Part shown: positions 57,562 through 64,000 of the stretch, one piece after another | Layout: each line of letters starts with the position of its first letter | How positions within the stretch are numbered: the first letter of the stretch is position 1 | Assembly (NCBI GenBank): GCA_030550015.1 | Contig: JAUQQG010000046.1 | Location: 42,095 to 106,094, forward strand | Origin: a bacterium | GTDB taxonomy: Bacteria; Sysuimicrobiota; Sysuimicrobiia; Sysuimicrobiales; Thermofontiviventaceae | Direction of reading: 5' to 3' | DNA length: 64,000 nt | The notes under the pieces: model-generated | Told to the model about the DNA's origin: nothing | Database searches by the model: none | Seen by the model: the letters and a program-made list of their open reading frames with translations, nothing else | Program-made: the position numbers and the translations under genes

Positions 57562-58604
57562 TCTTGATCCCGGCAATCCCTTTCGATCCCCAGCGGTTGG
57601 TTGCGAGCATCAAAGGATACATCGATGCGACAGGGATCTCTGGGTATGTGCACGACGCGGCAGGCGCTGTACTCGTTGCCTTGAGTCTGCTGATGATCCT
57701 TCGCGCCATTGTGTGGGGAGATGGCCGCGGCATATTCGAAGCGCTCCTCCGCATGGTCCTTGCAGCGTGGGCGGTGAGCAGTGCCCCGGCGCTCTCTGCA
57801 CATGCGGCAAGAATGTTCGCAGGGTTCTCCAACGCGGGTTTCCAAGTGCTTGGGAATATCGTGAATCGGGCGCAGATCCAAGAGTTGCTTGGGGCATTCG
57901 CCCTCAGTGCAGCGGAGATCAACCTTGCCTTAATTGGCGGACAAACGGCGACGGGAGCCTTTGGGAATCTCCCCCTAGCGAGTACCCTTGCGAAGGTCGC
58001 TGATACCATCGGAGCGATGACACGCACAGGCTTGTTGATCGTGGGGATCGGCATGGCACTTTTATTTGCGACCTACTATCTGATGAGTTTCTGGGCGCGG
58101 ATGATCCTTATGGTTTCCTCCCTCCTTGCCCCTCTCTCCTTTGCTTGCTTGGCCCACCCAAGAACAGATCACTTTGCTTGGTTGTGGGTTCGTACGGTGA
58201 TAAAGGCATGCCTCGTGATCTTCCTAGCCAACCTCGTTCTCTCTGGTGCAGTGTATCTGGGTATCCTGCGCCCACTGGAAGAGATTCGGAACGCTCCCCT
58301 CCTGGAGCGGTTCGCCCTCATCGCTCTTCCCATTTCTGCCCTTGCCGCGTTAGGGTTTGGAATCCTAGCCCTCGGGCGGATCGATCACATCGCTGCGGGA
58401 TGGGTTGATGGGGGCGCTTCCGCAGTCATGACAGCACTCCCTGTGGAAACGGCCCTCTATGGGGCCACCCGCGCCCTGAGCGCCTCGCTCACGGCCGCTG
58501 TAAGTAGGAGCATGGCGGTGGCCGAAGGTGTTTCTGGAGAGGTGGGGGCTGGATCTGACGCCAGGCCCACATTTCCTCCTCCCGGAGGATCACGGTGGCG
58601 ATAA
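57558..58604 (+). CDS. VirB6/TrbL-like polytopic channel protein
   Basis: About 348 aa with at least six hydrophobic segments, such as AGAVLVALSLLMILRAIVWG, LLIVGIGMALLFATYYLMSF and MILMVSSLLAPLSFACLAHP, then two more helices and a Ser/Ala/Gly-rich cytoplasmic tail ending at about residue 348. VirB6/TrbL proteins have this layout, with a central conserved WxR-like region (FAWLWVRTVIKACLVIFLAN). It starts at a GTG in a GTGA overlap (GGGAGG upstream), or at the ATG at 57546. Confidence 0.65.
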   Translation: MILIPAIPFDPQRLVASIKGYIDATGISGYVHDAAGAVLVALSLLMILRAIVWGDGRGIFEALLRMVLAAWAVSSAPALSAHAARMFAGFSNAGFQVLGNIVNRAQIQELLGAFALSAAEINLALIGGQTATGAFGNLPLASTLAKVADTIGAMTRTGLLIVGIGMALLFATYYLMSFWARMILMVSSLLAPLSFACLAHPRTDHFAWLWVRTVIKACLVIFLANLVLSGAVYLGILRPLEEIRNAPLLERFALIALPISALAALGFGILALGRIDHIAAGWVDGGASAVMTALPVETALYGATRALSASLTAAVSRSMAVAEGVSGEVGAGSDARPTFPPPGGSRWR

Positions 58605-59191
58605 GGACGAGGAAACTCATTGGGATTTTGGTCCTGCTTGGAGTCCTGGGTCTCTTCCAAGGGACAGGAAGGGGACAGGGAACATCCCAGGATTTGGGTA
58701 TTTTCCTTTCTGCGATTTTGGGAGATCACGCGGAGGTTACCCGTGGATGGCCACAGAAGCCAACGGACATTCAGGTCTTTCCTTATACCCCTCAATTCTG
58801 GAAAGGATGCGCCCCTGGTCAGGGCGCTATTGCTACCCTCATCACAGCACCTCTCGATCTTCCCCCTTTTTGGGCTGGACTCTCTTCCTACTATGCTCCC
58901 AAGGCGCGGGTTGAGGCGGTGATCTCCGCCCACCTGGGCTCCCAGGGAAGGAGTATGGGGGGCAAGGAGGTGGTGCTTGCTAATTGGCTCGTGCGGTTGG
59001 CGACCCCTGGCGATCCCGTGCGGGAAGCAGGAAAGGCAGTCTTTCCTGAGGTGCGCAATATGGCCACATACGAAAAGTATGGCTACGCGGTGTTCCTTCT
59101 TCTAAAATGGGAGTGGCGATCTCCCCGCCCTGGATGTTATCCCACGCTTGTTAGTGTCCCCGAAGGGTACAGGATCCCCTTCGTTCGCTGA
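58595..59191 (+). CDS. Secreted protein of unknown function, last gene of the secretion-like operon
   Basis: 198 aa, not recognised. A signal peptide covers residues 1-28 (KLIGILVLLGVLGLFQGTGR). The mature part has two Cys residues (in FWKGCAPGQG near 69 and PRPGCYPTL near 181) that could form a disulfide, and many aromatic residues. Starts at a GTG behind GGAGG and overlaps the VirB6-like gene by 10 bp, so it is co-translated with the apparatus. It could be a lytic or accessory periplasmic factor, but no lysozyme-like motif is visible. Confidence 0.65.
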   Translation: MAIRTRKLIGILVLLGVLGLFQGTGRGQGTSQDLGIFLSAILGDHAEVTRGWPQKPTDIQVFPYTPQFWKGCAPGQGAIATLITAPLDLPPFWAGLSSYYAPKARVEAVISAHLGSQGRSMGGKEVVLANWLVRLATPGDPVREAGKAVFPEVRNMATYEKYGYAVFLLLKWEWRSPRPGCYPTLVSVPEGYRIPFVR

Positions 59192-59214
59192 GGCTGGGCT
59201 CTTCATGCTCCTAC

Positions 59215-59243
59215 TTGCGCTCCTACCTCCACCGGTGTAGGAT
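59215..59243 (+). promoter_or_regulatory. Candidate promoter of the Sec-Spx gene
   Basis: TTGCGC (59215-59220), 17 nt and TAGGAT (59238-59243). A perfect 6-bp inverted repeat, TCCTAC (59221-59226) and GTAGGA (59237-59242), fills the spacer, possibly an operator. The leader to the ATG would be about 20-25 nt. Confidence 0.45.
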
Positions 59244-59271
59244 AAATGCGAACGTGAGGAGGGGTGTTGTG

Positions 59272-59640
59272 ATGTCCCTGAAAGCGAGGATATACTTGAA
59301 GTCCACCTGAACCACGTGCCGCCGGGCAAGGGAGTTCCTCTTGCAACAAGGTGTCGATCTGGAAGTCCGGGACTACTTCCGGAACCCCTTTACGATGGAG
59401 GAGCTCAAGGAGGCAATTGGTCCTTTGCGACCTCAGGAGGTGTTGTCCTATCGTTCTCCCAGGTCCAAGGAGCTGGGATCGGCAGGGAGACCCCTCACTG
59501 ACGAAGAGATCCTCTCGGCGATTCTGAAAGAGCCGAGCCTCCTCCGCCGACCCATTATTCACCTCGCGGGGGAAGTGATTGTGGGGTTTGATCGCGAACG
59601 GCTGGAGCAGATTCTCAGCGGCCTCAGGAAAATCTCTTGA
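59272..59640 (+). CDS. Spx/ArsC-family protein with in-frame TGA (candidate selenoprotein, U-x-x-C)
   Basis: 122 aa if TGA at 59308 is read as selenocysteine. The N-terminus is ATG-led with GAGGAGG 9 nt upstream: MSLKARIYLKST, then TGA, then TTCRRAREFLLQQG. The TGA falls at the first Cys of the CxxC of Spx (CTSCRKAR in Bacillus), giving U13-T-T-C16. The rest is full Spx/ArsC: VRDYFRNPFTMEELKEAIG, then SPRSKELG, and LLRRPIIHLAG near residues 90-100. Both sides of the TGA are in one frame with the same family match, so this is not two genes. A hairpin follows at 59326-59344. A mutation of TGC/TGT to TGA (pseudogene) is the alternative. TGA is a normal stop elsewhere in the window. Confidence 0.75.
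59326..59344 (+). promoter_or_regulatory. Candidate bacterial SECIS stem-loop
   Basis: GCAAGGG (59326-59332) pairs with CTCTTGC (59338-59344) over 7 bp (one G-U) around the loop AGTTC. The stem begins 15 nt after the TGA, and the loop GU lies 27-28 nt from the first base of the TGA. Bacterial SECIS hairpins lie directly downstream of UGA with a GU in the apical loop, as in E. coli fdhF. The stem lies within the coding sequence as required. Confidence 0.6.
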
Positions 59641-59736
59641 TCATGCACGTTTGCTAAGATACTCCCTGCGGAAGTAACCGCTGAGGGTGCACGATACACC
59701 AACGTCTCCACAAAGATCCTGCAGGATGTTTGCGGG

Positions 59737-60519
59737 ATGATGCAAAAGGAGAACGCACGACCACGGTTGATGGGGTTCATGGAACCCTCTGCGATCTTGC
59801 TCCAGCAGCTCTCCGGCGTCAAGGTGATCCTCTTTGACGCCGGCAATACGCTTCTGGCCTATCGCCGTCCTTTGCGCATACTTCTCCAGGATTACTTGAT
59901 GCAGCACCAAGTGATTATCCCGCGGGAGCGGATCTCGAAGGCGCTGGAGACGATTCATCCGCGGTATGAATACCTTCGTAGGCGCTGCCGAACACAGGAA
60001 GAGGAGCAACAGATGTGGCTGGATCTCAGCCATGAGTTGCTCCATCTTCTTCTCCCTGCTTACTCACGGACGCTCGCTGGCTCCCTGGCTGAGTGGTTCA
60101 TGGAGAGCTGGCGGCTCCACAAAGTATTCGGAGATGTCCGATCCACTTTGCGTGCCCTGAAAGAGTGGGGGTATCGACTGGGGGTTGTCTCGAACTGGGA
60201 GCCCTCCTTGCCGAGGTTACTGGAGCGGTTGGGGCTTGCAAAGTTCTTCGAGGTTGTCGTTTCCTCCGCTGGTGAGGGCTTATGGAAGCCTGACTCCCGG
60301 CTCTTTCTGGCTGCAGTCGATCGCTTTGGTGTGGCACCTGGGGAGGTAGCGAATGTGGGAGATGACCCAGTACGGGATGTCGAATCCGCGGAAGCGGCTG
60401 GGTTAAAGGCGATCCTCCTCGATCGATTCAATTCTTACCCAAACATTCACGCCCTACGCATCAGCACCCTCAAAGAGTTGCTCCTGCTCTTCCCCGGCCA
60501 TCTCAGGAAACAGGTATAG
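59737..60519 (+). CDS. HAD-superfamily hydrolase
   Basis: About 260 aa. Motif I is VILFDAGNTLLAY near residues 30-42 (nucleophile Asp), with a helical cap (about 45-125), motif II VVSNWEP near 150, motif III Lys in GEGLWKPDSRLF, and motif IV VGDDPVRDVESAEAAGLKAI near 208-227. These place it in the class with a C1 cap (phosphatase/dehalogenase type). The substrate is unknown. The start is uncertain: ATG 59737 or later ATGs at 59770 and 59779. The 96-bp gap before it has a small hairpin at 59664-59687 without a U-run. Confidence 0.8.
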   Translation: MMQKENARPRLMGFMEPSAILLQQLSGVKVILFDAGNTLLAYRRPLRILLQDYLMQHQVIIPRERISKALETIHPRYEYLRRRCRTQEEEQQMWLDLSHELLHLLLPAYSRTLAGSLAEWFMESWRLHKVFGDVRSTLRALKEWGYRLGVVSNWEPSLPRLLERLGLAKFFEVVVSSAGEGLWKPDSRLFLAAVDRFGVAPGEVANVGDDPVRDVESAEAAGLKAILLDRFNSYPNIHALRISTLKELLLLFPGHLRKQV

Positions 60520-60564
60520 GGCGTGCAGGATTCTTGCTAAGGACCCCGTCATTTCAAAAGAGGC

Positions 60565-60596
60565 CCCCGGCAAAAGTCAAAAGACCTATGCCGGGG
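60565..60596. repeat. Palindromic intergenic repeat, copy 2
   Basis: CCCCGGCA (60565-60572) and TGCCGGGG (60589-60596) form the outer stem; inside, AGTC/GACC-like bases partly pair around an AAAA loop. It is followed by TACTT, as in copy 1 at 613-640. It lies in the convergent gap between the HAD hydrolase and nth. Confidence 0.6.
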
Positions 60597-60625
60597 TACT
60601 TGGCTGATGCAGGAGTTGGAGGGCC

Positions 60626-61315
60626 TTACAAAGAGGCTCCCCTCCTGGGGGCTGAAGGGCAAAGAGTCTGGAGGGGACACAGGTGGCAAAGGGGATTTCT
60701 CGCCCGGCAGAGCTCTCGTCCCAGGTAGATCAACCGGAGGGGGAAAGATGGCCATTCCTCCCTTGGGATAAGAGCCATCAGATCACGCTCGATTTTCTCA
60801 GGATTCGCGTTCTGGGTAAGGCCAAGGCGCCTTGCAACCCTTCGGACATGCGTATCCACGACAATCCCAAGTCCATCCTCTGCGCTTGGATCCCATCCGG
60901 TCCAGCCTTCCAGGCGTGCGGAGCTCAGGATGACATTTGCCGTCTTACGGCCTACGCCGTCGAGAGTCAGGAGCTCCTCCATCGTACGAGGGACTTCCCC
61001 TTCGAAGCGTTCCATCAGGGCTCTGCAGGCGTTGATGATGGCCCGCGCTTTCTGGCGGTAGAAACCGGTGGGGCGAATGAGTGCCTCTAACTCAGCAGGA
61101 CTTGCGAAGGCATAATCCCTGGCAGTGCGGTATCGTGCGAACAGGGCGGGGGTGATGCGGTTGACCGTAGCATCCGTGCATTGTGCAGAGAGGATCGTCG
61201 CCACGAGCAGCTCTAGAGGGTTTCTGTGGTGGAGGGGGACCTTGACCGTGGGATACCGTGCACGGAGCTGCTCCAGAATCTGCGCGATCCTCCTTTTGGC
61301 CTTCCTTCGATCCAA
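60626..61315 (-). CDS. nth: Endonuclease III
   Basis: Base-excision repair glycosylase/AP lyase for oxidised pyrimidines. The helix-hairpin-helix LTLDGVGRKTANVIL near residues 117-131 carries the catalytic Lys, and the catalytic Asp is in VDTHVRRVARRLGL near 152-165. The C-terminal [4Fe-4S] cluster motif is CRARNPLCHLCPLQTLC (Cys-X6-Cys-X2-Cys-X5-Cys). 229 aa, slightly longer than E. coli Nth through a short insert near 135-147. Starts at a TTG. Confidence 0.95.
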   Translation of the reverse strand: MDRRKAKRRIAQILEQLRARYPTVKVPLHHRNPLELLVATILSAQCTDATVNRITPALFARYRTARDYAFASPAELEALIRPTGFYRQKARAIINACRALMERFEGEVPRTMEELLTLDGVGRKTANVILSSARLEGWTGWDPSAEDGLGIVVDTHVRRVARRLGLTQNANPEKIERDLMALIPREEWPSFPLRLIYLGRELCRARNPLCHLCPLQTLCPSAPRRGASL

Positions 61316-61368
61316 GAGTTTATCTCTCCACCCCCGAAAAACGAGCCAAATGCCAAGCGCTCGGCTCC

Positions 61369-62607
61369 CTATTGCACCGCTTTATACGCATTGATCCGAC
61401 CCCAAGTCCAGTAGGTCCCCGTTCCAGCTATTGGATCGGCGGTGGTCTCGATGCGGCTGCGGACACAGGTGTTTGTGGAACAAACCCCTCTGGCCCAGAC
61501 TAAGCCTGCTAGACCTGCGACGTGTGGCGTCGCCATGGAAGTACCGCTTAGGGAATCGTAGTCCTGCAAATACCCATACTGCGTGGTGAGATACACAGGA
61601 GAGTTTGGCATCGTGGACAGGATGTGGACCCCGGGCGCGGCGACGTCTACCCACTTCCCGTAATTGGAGAAGCTGGCCTTCTGGTCGTTCTCGTCTGTGG
61701 CAGCGACCGCGATACAGTTGGTATAGGCTGCAGGGTACAACTTCTGAGTTGTGCCGCTGTTCCCGGCGGCACAGGCCAGGACCGCGCCTTTATTCCAGGC
61801 ATACTTGACGGCCGCCTCCAGCGTCTTGGAGGGGACGCTTCCTCCGAGGCTGAGGTTGATCACCTTCGCGCCGTTATCTGCGGACCAGGTAATTCCATTG
61901 GCCACCGCGGAGTAGGTTCCAGATCCAGAGGCATCGAGTACTTTCACGGGCACGAGGGAGATCGACCAGTTCAGGCCGGCTACGCCGGTGGCGTTGTTGG
62001 TCAGGGCCCCGATCGTGCCGGCAACGTGGGTTCCGTGACCGTTATCATCTTCAGGGGGCGCTCCTTTGGTGACGAAATTCGCTCCAGGGGCAAGTAGGGG
62101 AAGGTCGGGGTGTGCTGAGTCGATACCGGTGTCTATGACGGCGATCTTCACCTCTGCGCTTCCTGTGGTGATCCCCCAGGCATCGTAAGCCTGGATCTTC
62201 CCCCAAGCCCACTGGCTGACGCACCCGTCGTGAGAAGAGTTGTAACAGTTTACCCCATCGGCATAGGGGTCGTTCGGGGTGATGCCAAGGGCCAAGGCGA
62301 TTCCATTGACCTCCGCATACTCCACCAGCGGGTTCCTGGAGAGGGCGAGGAGGGTGGCTTCTAAGGTTCCCGTGGGGACCTTCAAGACAAAGACACCGAG
62401 GGCAGGGATGCGATCCACGATCCGTGCCCCCACTGCACGGGCTACGGGATCCGGGGATACGGAAGGAGCAAACTTGACCAATAGCTCATCGGGAACATGC
62501 TCCCCGGACAGATGAGGTGATGGAATGCTCGGCGCCCCCGCTGCCAAAGCCGCAGCGGCGAAGATCATGAGGATAGCCAGAACTCCCCTGTAGAAGTTGT
62601 ATTTCAT
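61369..62607 (-). CDS. Secreted subtilisin-like serine protease (S8)
   Basis: 412 aa. A signal peptide (GVLAILMIFAAAALAAGAP) and an I9-type propeptide (VPDELLVKFAPSV to about residue 105) precede the protease domain. The catalytic triad is Asp159 in AVIDTGIDSAHPDLP, His191 in NGHGTHVAGTIG and Ser357 in SGTSMATPHVAGL, with oxyanion Asn283 in ACAAGNSG. Extra Cys pairs (121/129 and near the end) suggest disulfides. No C-terminal sorting or PPC domain is visible. GGGAGGGG precedes the ATG. It is a probable extracellular protein-degrading enzyme, transcribed as a single gene. Confidence 0.93.
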   Translation of the reverse strand: MKYNFYRGVLAILMIFAAAALAAGAPSIPSPHLSGEHVPDELLVKFAPSVSPDPVARAVGARIVDRIPALGVFVLKVPTGTLEATLLALSRNPLVEYAEVNGIALALGITPNDPYADGVNCYNSSHDGCVSQWAWGKIQAYDAWGITTGSAEVKIAVIDTGIDSAHPDLPLLAPGANFVTKGAPPEDDNGHGTHVAGTIGALTNNATGVAGLNWSISLVPVKVLDASGSGTYSAVANGITWSADNGAKVINLSLGGSVPSKTLEAAVKYAWNKGAVLACAAGNSGTTQKLYPAAYTNCIAVAATDENDQKASFSNYGKWVDVAAPGVHILSTMPNSPVYLTTQYGYLQDYDSLSGTSMATPHVAGLAGLVWARGVCSTNTCVRSRIETTADPIAGTGTYWTWGRINAYKAVQ

Positions 62608-62701
62608 TTCTTAATCCCCTCCCGGCTACGCGGTCGACGTTGTTGTTCGATGGGAAAAGCGAATTCCCTTCTCTATCGGGGACACGGGTCCTGTAGAAGA
62701 T

Positions 62702-63550
62702 TTACAGCATTTCATAAGAAGATTTCAGAGGTTTTTCCTGCAAGGCCTCAAGGAGCTGCTTGTGGATGTGCCCGTTCGTGGCCAGGATCTCTCCTGCGTG
62801 GTGCGTGAAGGGACGGCCATCCAGGAGGGTGACCATTCCTCCCGCCTCTATGACAAGAAGGCTCCCAGCAGCTACGTCCCAAGGCTTGAGATCTGGTTCC
62901 CAGAATCCATCGAGGCGCCCACAAGCCACGTAGGCGAGTTGAATCGCTGCCGCACCTGTGAGGCGCACCGCCTGGGCCCGCCGGCACAGTTTGGTAAGGT
63001 GGTCGAGGTTCCGACCTGTTTCCCACACATCATAGGGGAGTCCCGTGCTGAGGACGCTCTGGCGGATATCTTTCACGGAGGAAACTCGGATGCGGCGCCA
63101 GGGGCTATAGAGGGAGAGGGTCTTGAGGGGGACGAGGGTACGCCCGTCATCAAGGTGGGCTCCCTTCCCTTGCTCGGCGACGAACATCTCGTTCAGCGCG
63201 GGGATGAACACCACACCTGTGGTCACTTCCCCGCGCACCTCGAGGGCAATGGAAACCGCGAACAGGGGGAGCCCGTGTGCGTAGTTGGTGGTCCCATCAA
63301 TGGGATCGATGATCCACCGGATCTCCCCTTCTTCCTGGACCTCTTCCTCAGCCAAGAAAGCGTGGCCTGGGAACCGTTCCCGGAGAGCCTCGATGATCAG
63401 ACGTTCGGCAGCACGGTCAACGTGTGTCACAAGATCCCGTGCGCCTTTGTAAGAGACCTTGAGAGGCTGGCTTTGGAGACTCAGGAGCAGCCGTCCGGCT
63501 TCCCTTGCGACGTCAATGGCAGCGTAGGTATAGGTGGAGAACATCGTCAT
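62702..63550 (-). CDS. suhB: Inositol monophosphatase-family phosphatase
   Basis: 282 aa. Metal-binding motifs: LAEEEVQEEG (Glu of motif A), the signature WIIDPIDGTTNYAHGLPLFA near residues 79-98, and EPDLKPWDVAAGSLLVIEAG near 218-237. These define the Mg2+-dependent, Li+-sensitive IMPase fold. Substrates in bacteria include myo-inositol-1-phosphate; the real substrate is not known, and SuhB may also act in rRNA transcription in E. coli. It starts at an ATG behind AAGGA and diverges from the GNAT gene. Confidence 0.9.
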   Translation of the reverse strand: MTMFSTYTYAAIDVAREAGRLLLSLQSQPLKVSYKGARDLVTHVDRAAERLIIEALRERFPGHAFLAEEEVQEEGEIRWIIDPIDGTTNYAHGLPLFAVSIALEVRGEVTTGVVFIPALNEMFVAEQGKGAHLDDGRTLVPLKTLSLYSPWRRIRVSSVKDIRQSVLSTGLPYDVWETGRNLDHLTKLCRRAQAVRLTGAAAIQLAYVACGRLDGFWEPDLKPWDVAAGSLLVIEAGGMVTLLDGRPFTHHAGEILATNGHIHKQLLEALQEKPLKSSYEML

Positions 63551-63654
63551 CGTCCTTCCTTTTGGTCCTGCAGGAACCTCGCTCTGAAGAGCAGGATTCC
63601 TTCTCGGACGAGGGAATTCCTGATATCATAGCCGGCATTCTCGGTAGTCCCAGT

Positions 63655-63675
63655 GAAATCTTTTGAGAAGATTTC
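63655..63675. repeat. Palindrome in the suhB-GNAT divergent region
   Basis: GAAATCTT (63655-63662) and AAGATTTC (63668-63675) form a perfect 8-bp stem (extendable to 10 with a G-U pair) around TTGAG. It lies in the 190-bp gap between the divergent suhB and GNAT genes and might be an operator for either. Confidence 0.45.
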
Positions 63676-63743
63676 GCTGAGGATCCAGTTTCCACCCTAC
63701 AAAGCCCAGAGCGTTTTGTGGGGATCTCAATGGGAGGATGGCC

Positions 63744-64000
63744 ATGGGAGCCATCGAGATCCGCCGTGCTACGAGCTTCGACATCCCGCAGATCGTTCCC
63801 TTGTGGAAGGAGCTGGCTGCGTACCATGCCACCTTAGACCCTGCCTTTGCAATCTCCCCGGAGGGAGGAGAGGCCTACGTCGAATATCTCCATACGCTGA
63901 TGCGCAACCGAGAGGCACTTGTTGTTGTGGCGCTGGATCAGAGGGAGCTAGTGGGTTACGCCGTGGGCCGGGTCAGCACTTTGCCGAGGACCTTCCTGGT
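63744..64000 (+). CDS. GNAT-family N-acetyltransferase, 5' part only
   Basis: The first 85 codons are visible: IEIRRATSFDIPQIVPLWKE, LAAYHATLDPAF and REALVVVALDQRELVGYAVG, the N-terminal pattern of GNAT proteins (first strand and helices, then beta-4 with G-Y-A-V-G). The acetyl-CoA-binding loop lies beyond the edge. GGAGG precedes the ATG at 63744. The substrate is unknown. Confidence 0.75.
   Translation, partial: MGAIEIRRATSFDIPQIVPLWKELAAYHATLDPAFAISPEGGEAYVEYLHTLMRNREALVVVALDQRELVGYAVGRVSTLPRTFL

Overview
This is a bacterial chromosomal segment that spans the replication origin region. Almost all of it is protein-coding, with high-GC, strongly Shine-Dalgarno-led genes that often start at GTG or TTG. 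The core gene order is dnaA, dnaN, S4 protein, recF, DciA-like, RemB-like, gyrB, gyrA on one side of oriC, and rpmH, rnpA, yidD, yidC, jag, rsmG, parA, parB on the other. With AroH-type chorismate mutase, DUF554, DUF951-ychF, DUF4446 and an HspR-controlled dnaK operon, this points to a Terrabacteria-like lineage (Firmicutes, Deinococcus-Thermus, Chloroflexi or an uncultured relative). I cannot name the organism. An AroK-AroB fusion and a Thermus-like overlap of rnpA with rpmH hint at a deep-branching, possibly thermophilic lineage, but that is inference.

Layout. 1-5.1 kb (minus strand): a shikimate operon aroE-aroC-aroKB-aroQ-aroH-aroA from one strong promoter. 5.2-7.5 kb: a sugar-type symporter and rsgA, overlapping tail to tail. 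7.5-16.8 kb (minus): gyrA, gyrB, RemB-like, DciA-like, recF, S4 protein, dnaN, dnaA. 16.8-18.1 kb: a GHKL-ATPase/winged-helix protein and a DnaA-box-rich oriC. 18.1-31.5 kb (plus): ribosome/RNase P/membrane insertion genes, the parAB partition genes with a perfect parS site inside parB, a complete glycine cleavage system, an RNase H-like protein, a TPR protein and thioredoxin. 31.7-39.3 kb: thioredoxin reductase (minus) and the hspR-dnaK-grpE-dnaJ-clpB heat-shock operon. 39.4-47.6 kb: a membrane-fused spermidine-synthase-like protein, DUF951, a large GAF/GGDEF protein, ychF and acetyl-CoA synthetase. 47.7-49.8 kb: small unknowns and an HTH-TPR regulator.

49.8-59.2 kb holds the most unusual block: a compact type IV secretion-like operon. 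It has a tandem ribbon-helix-helix protein, then VirB9-, VirB10-, VirB2-, VirB3-, VirB4-, VirB5- and VirB6-like genes. A SpoIIIAA/Ycf45-type ATPase sits where a VirB11 ATPase might be expected. No relaxase, coupling protein or VirB8 is visible.

At 59.27-59.64 kb there is an Spx/ArsC-family gene whose first redox-active cysteine codon is an in-frame TGA, followed by a stem-loop at SECIS distance. It is a strong candidate selenoprotein (U-x-x-C). The window ends with a HAD hydrolase, endonuclease III, a secreted subtilase, an inositol monophosphatase and the start of a GNAT acetyltransferase.

Genes left of oriC mostly run leftward and genes right of it rightward, as expected for leading-strand coding at a bidirectional origin. 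I saw no tRNA, rRNA, CRISPR array or insertion sequence.
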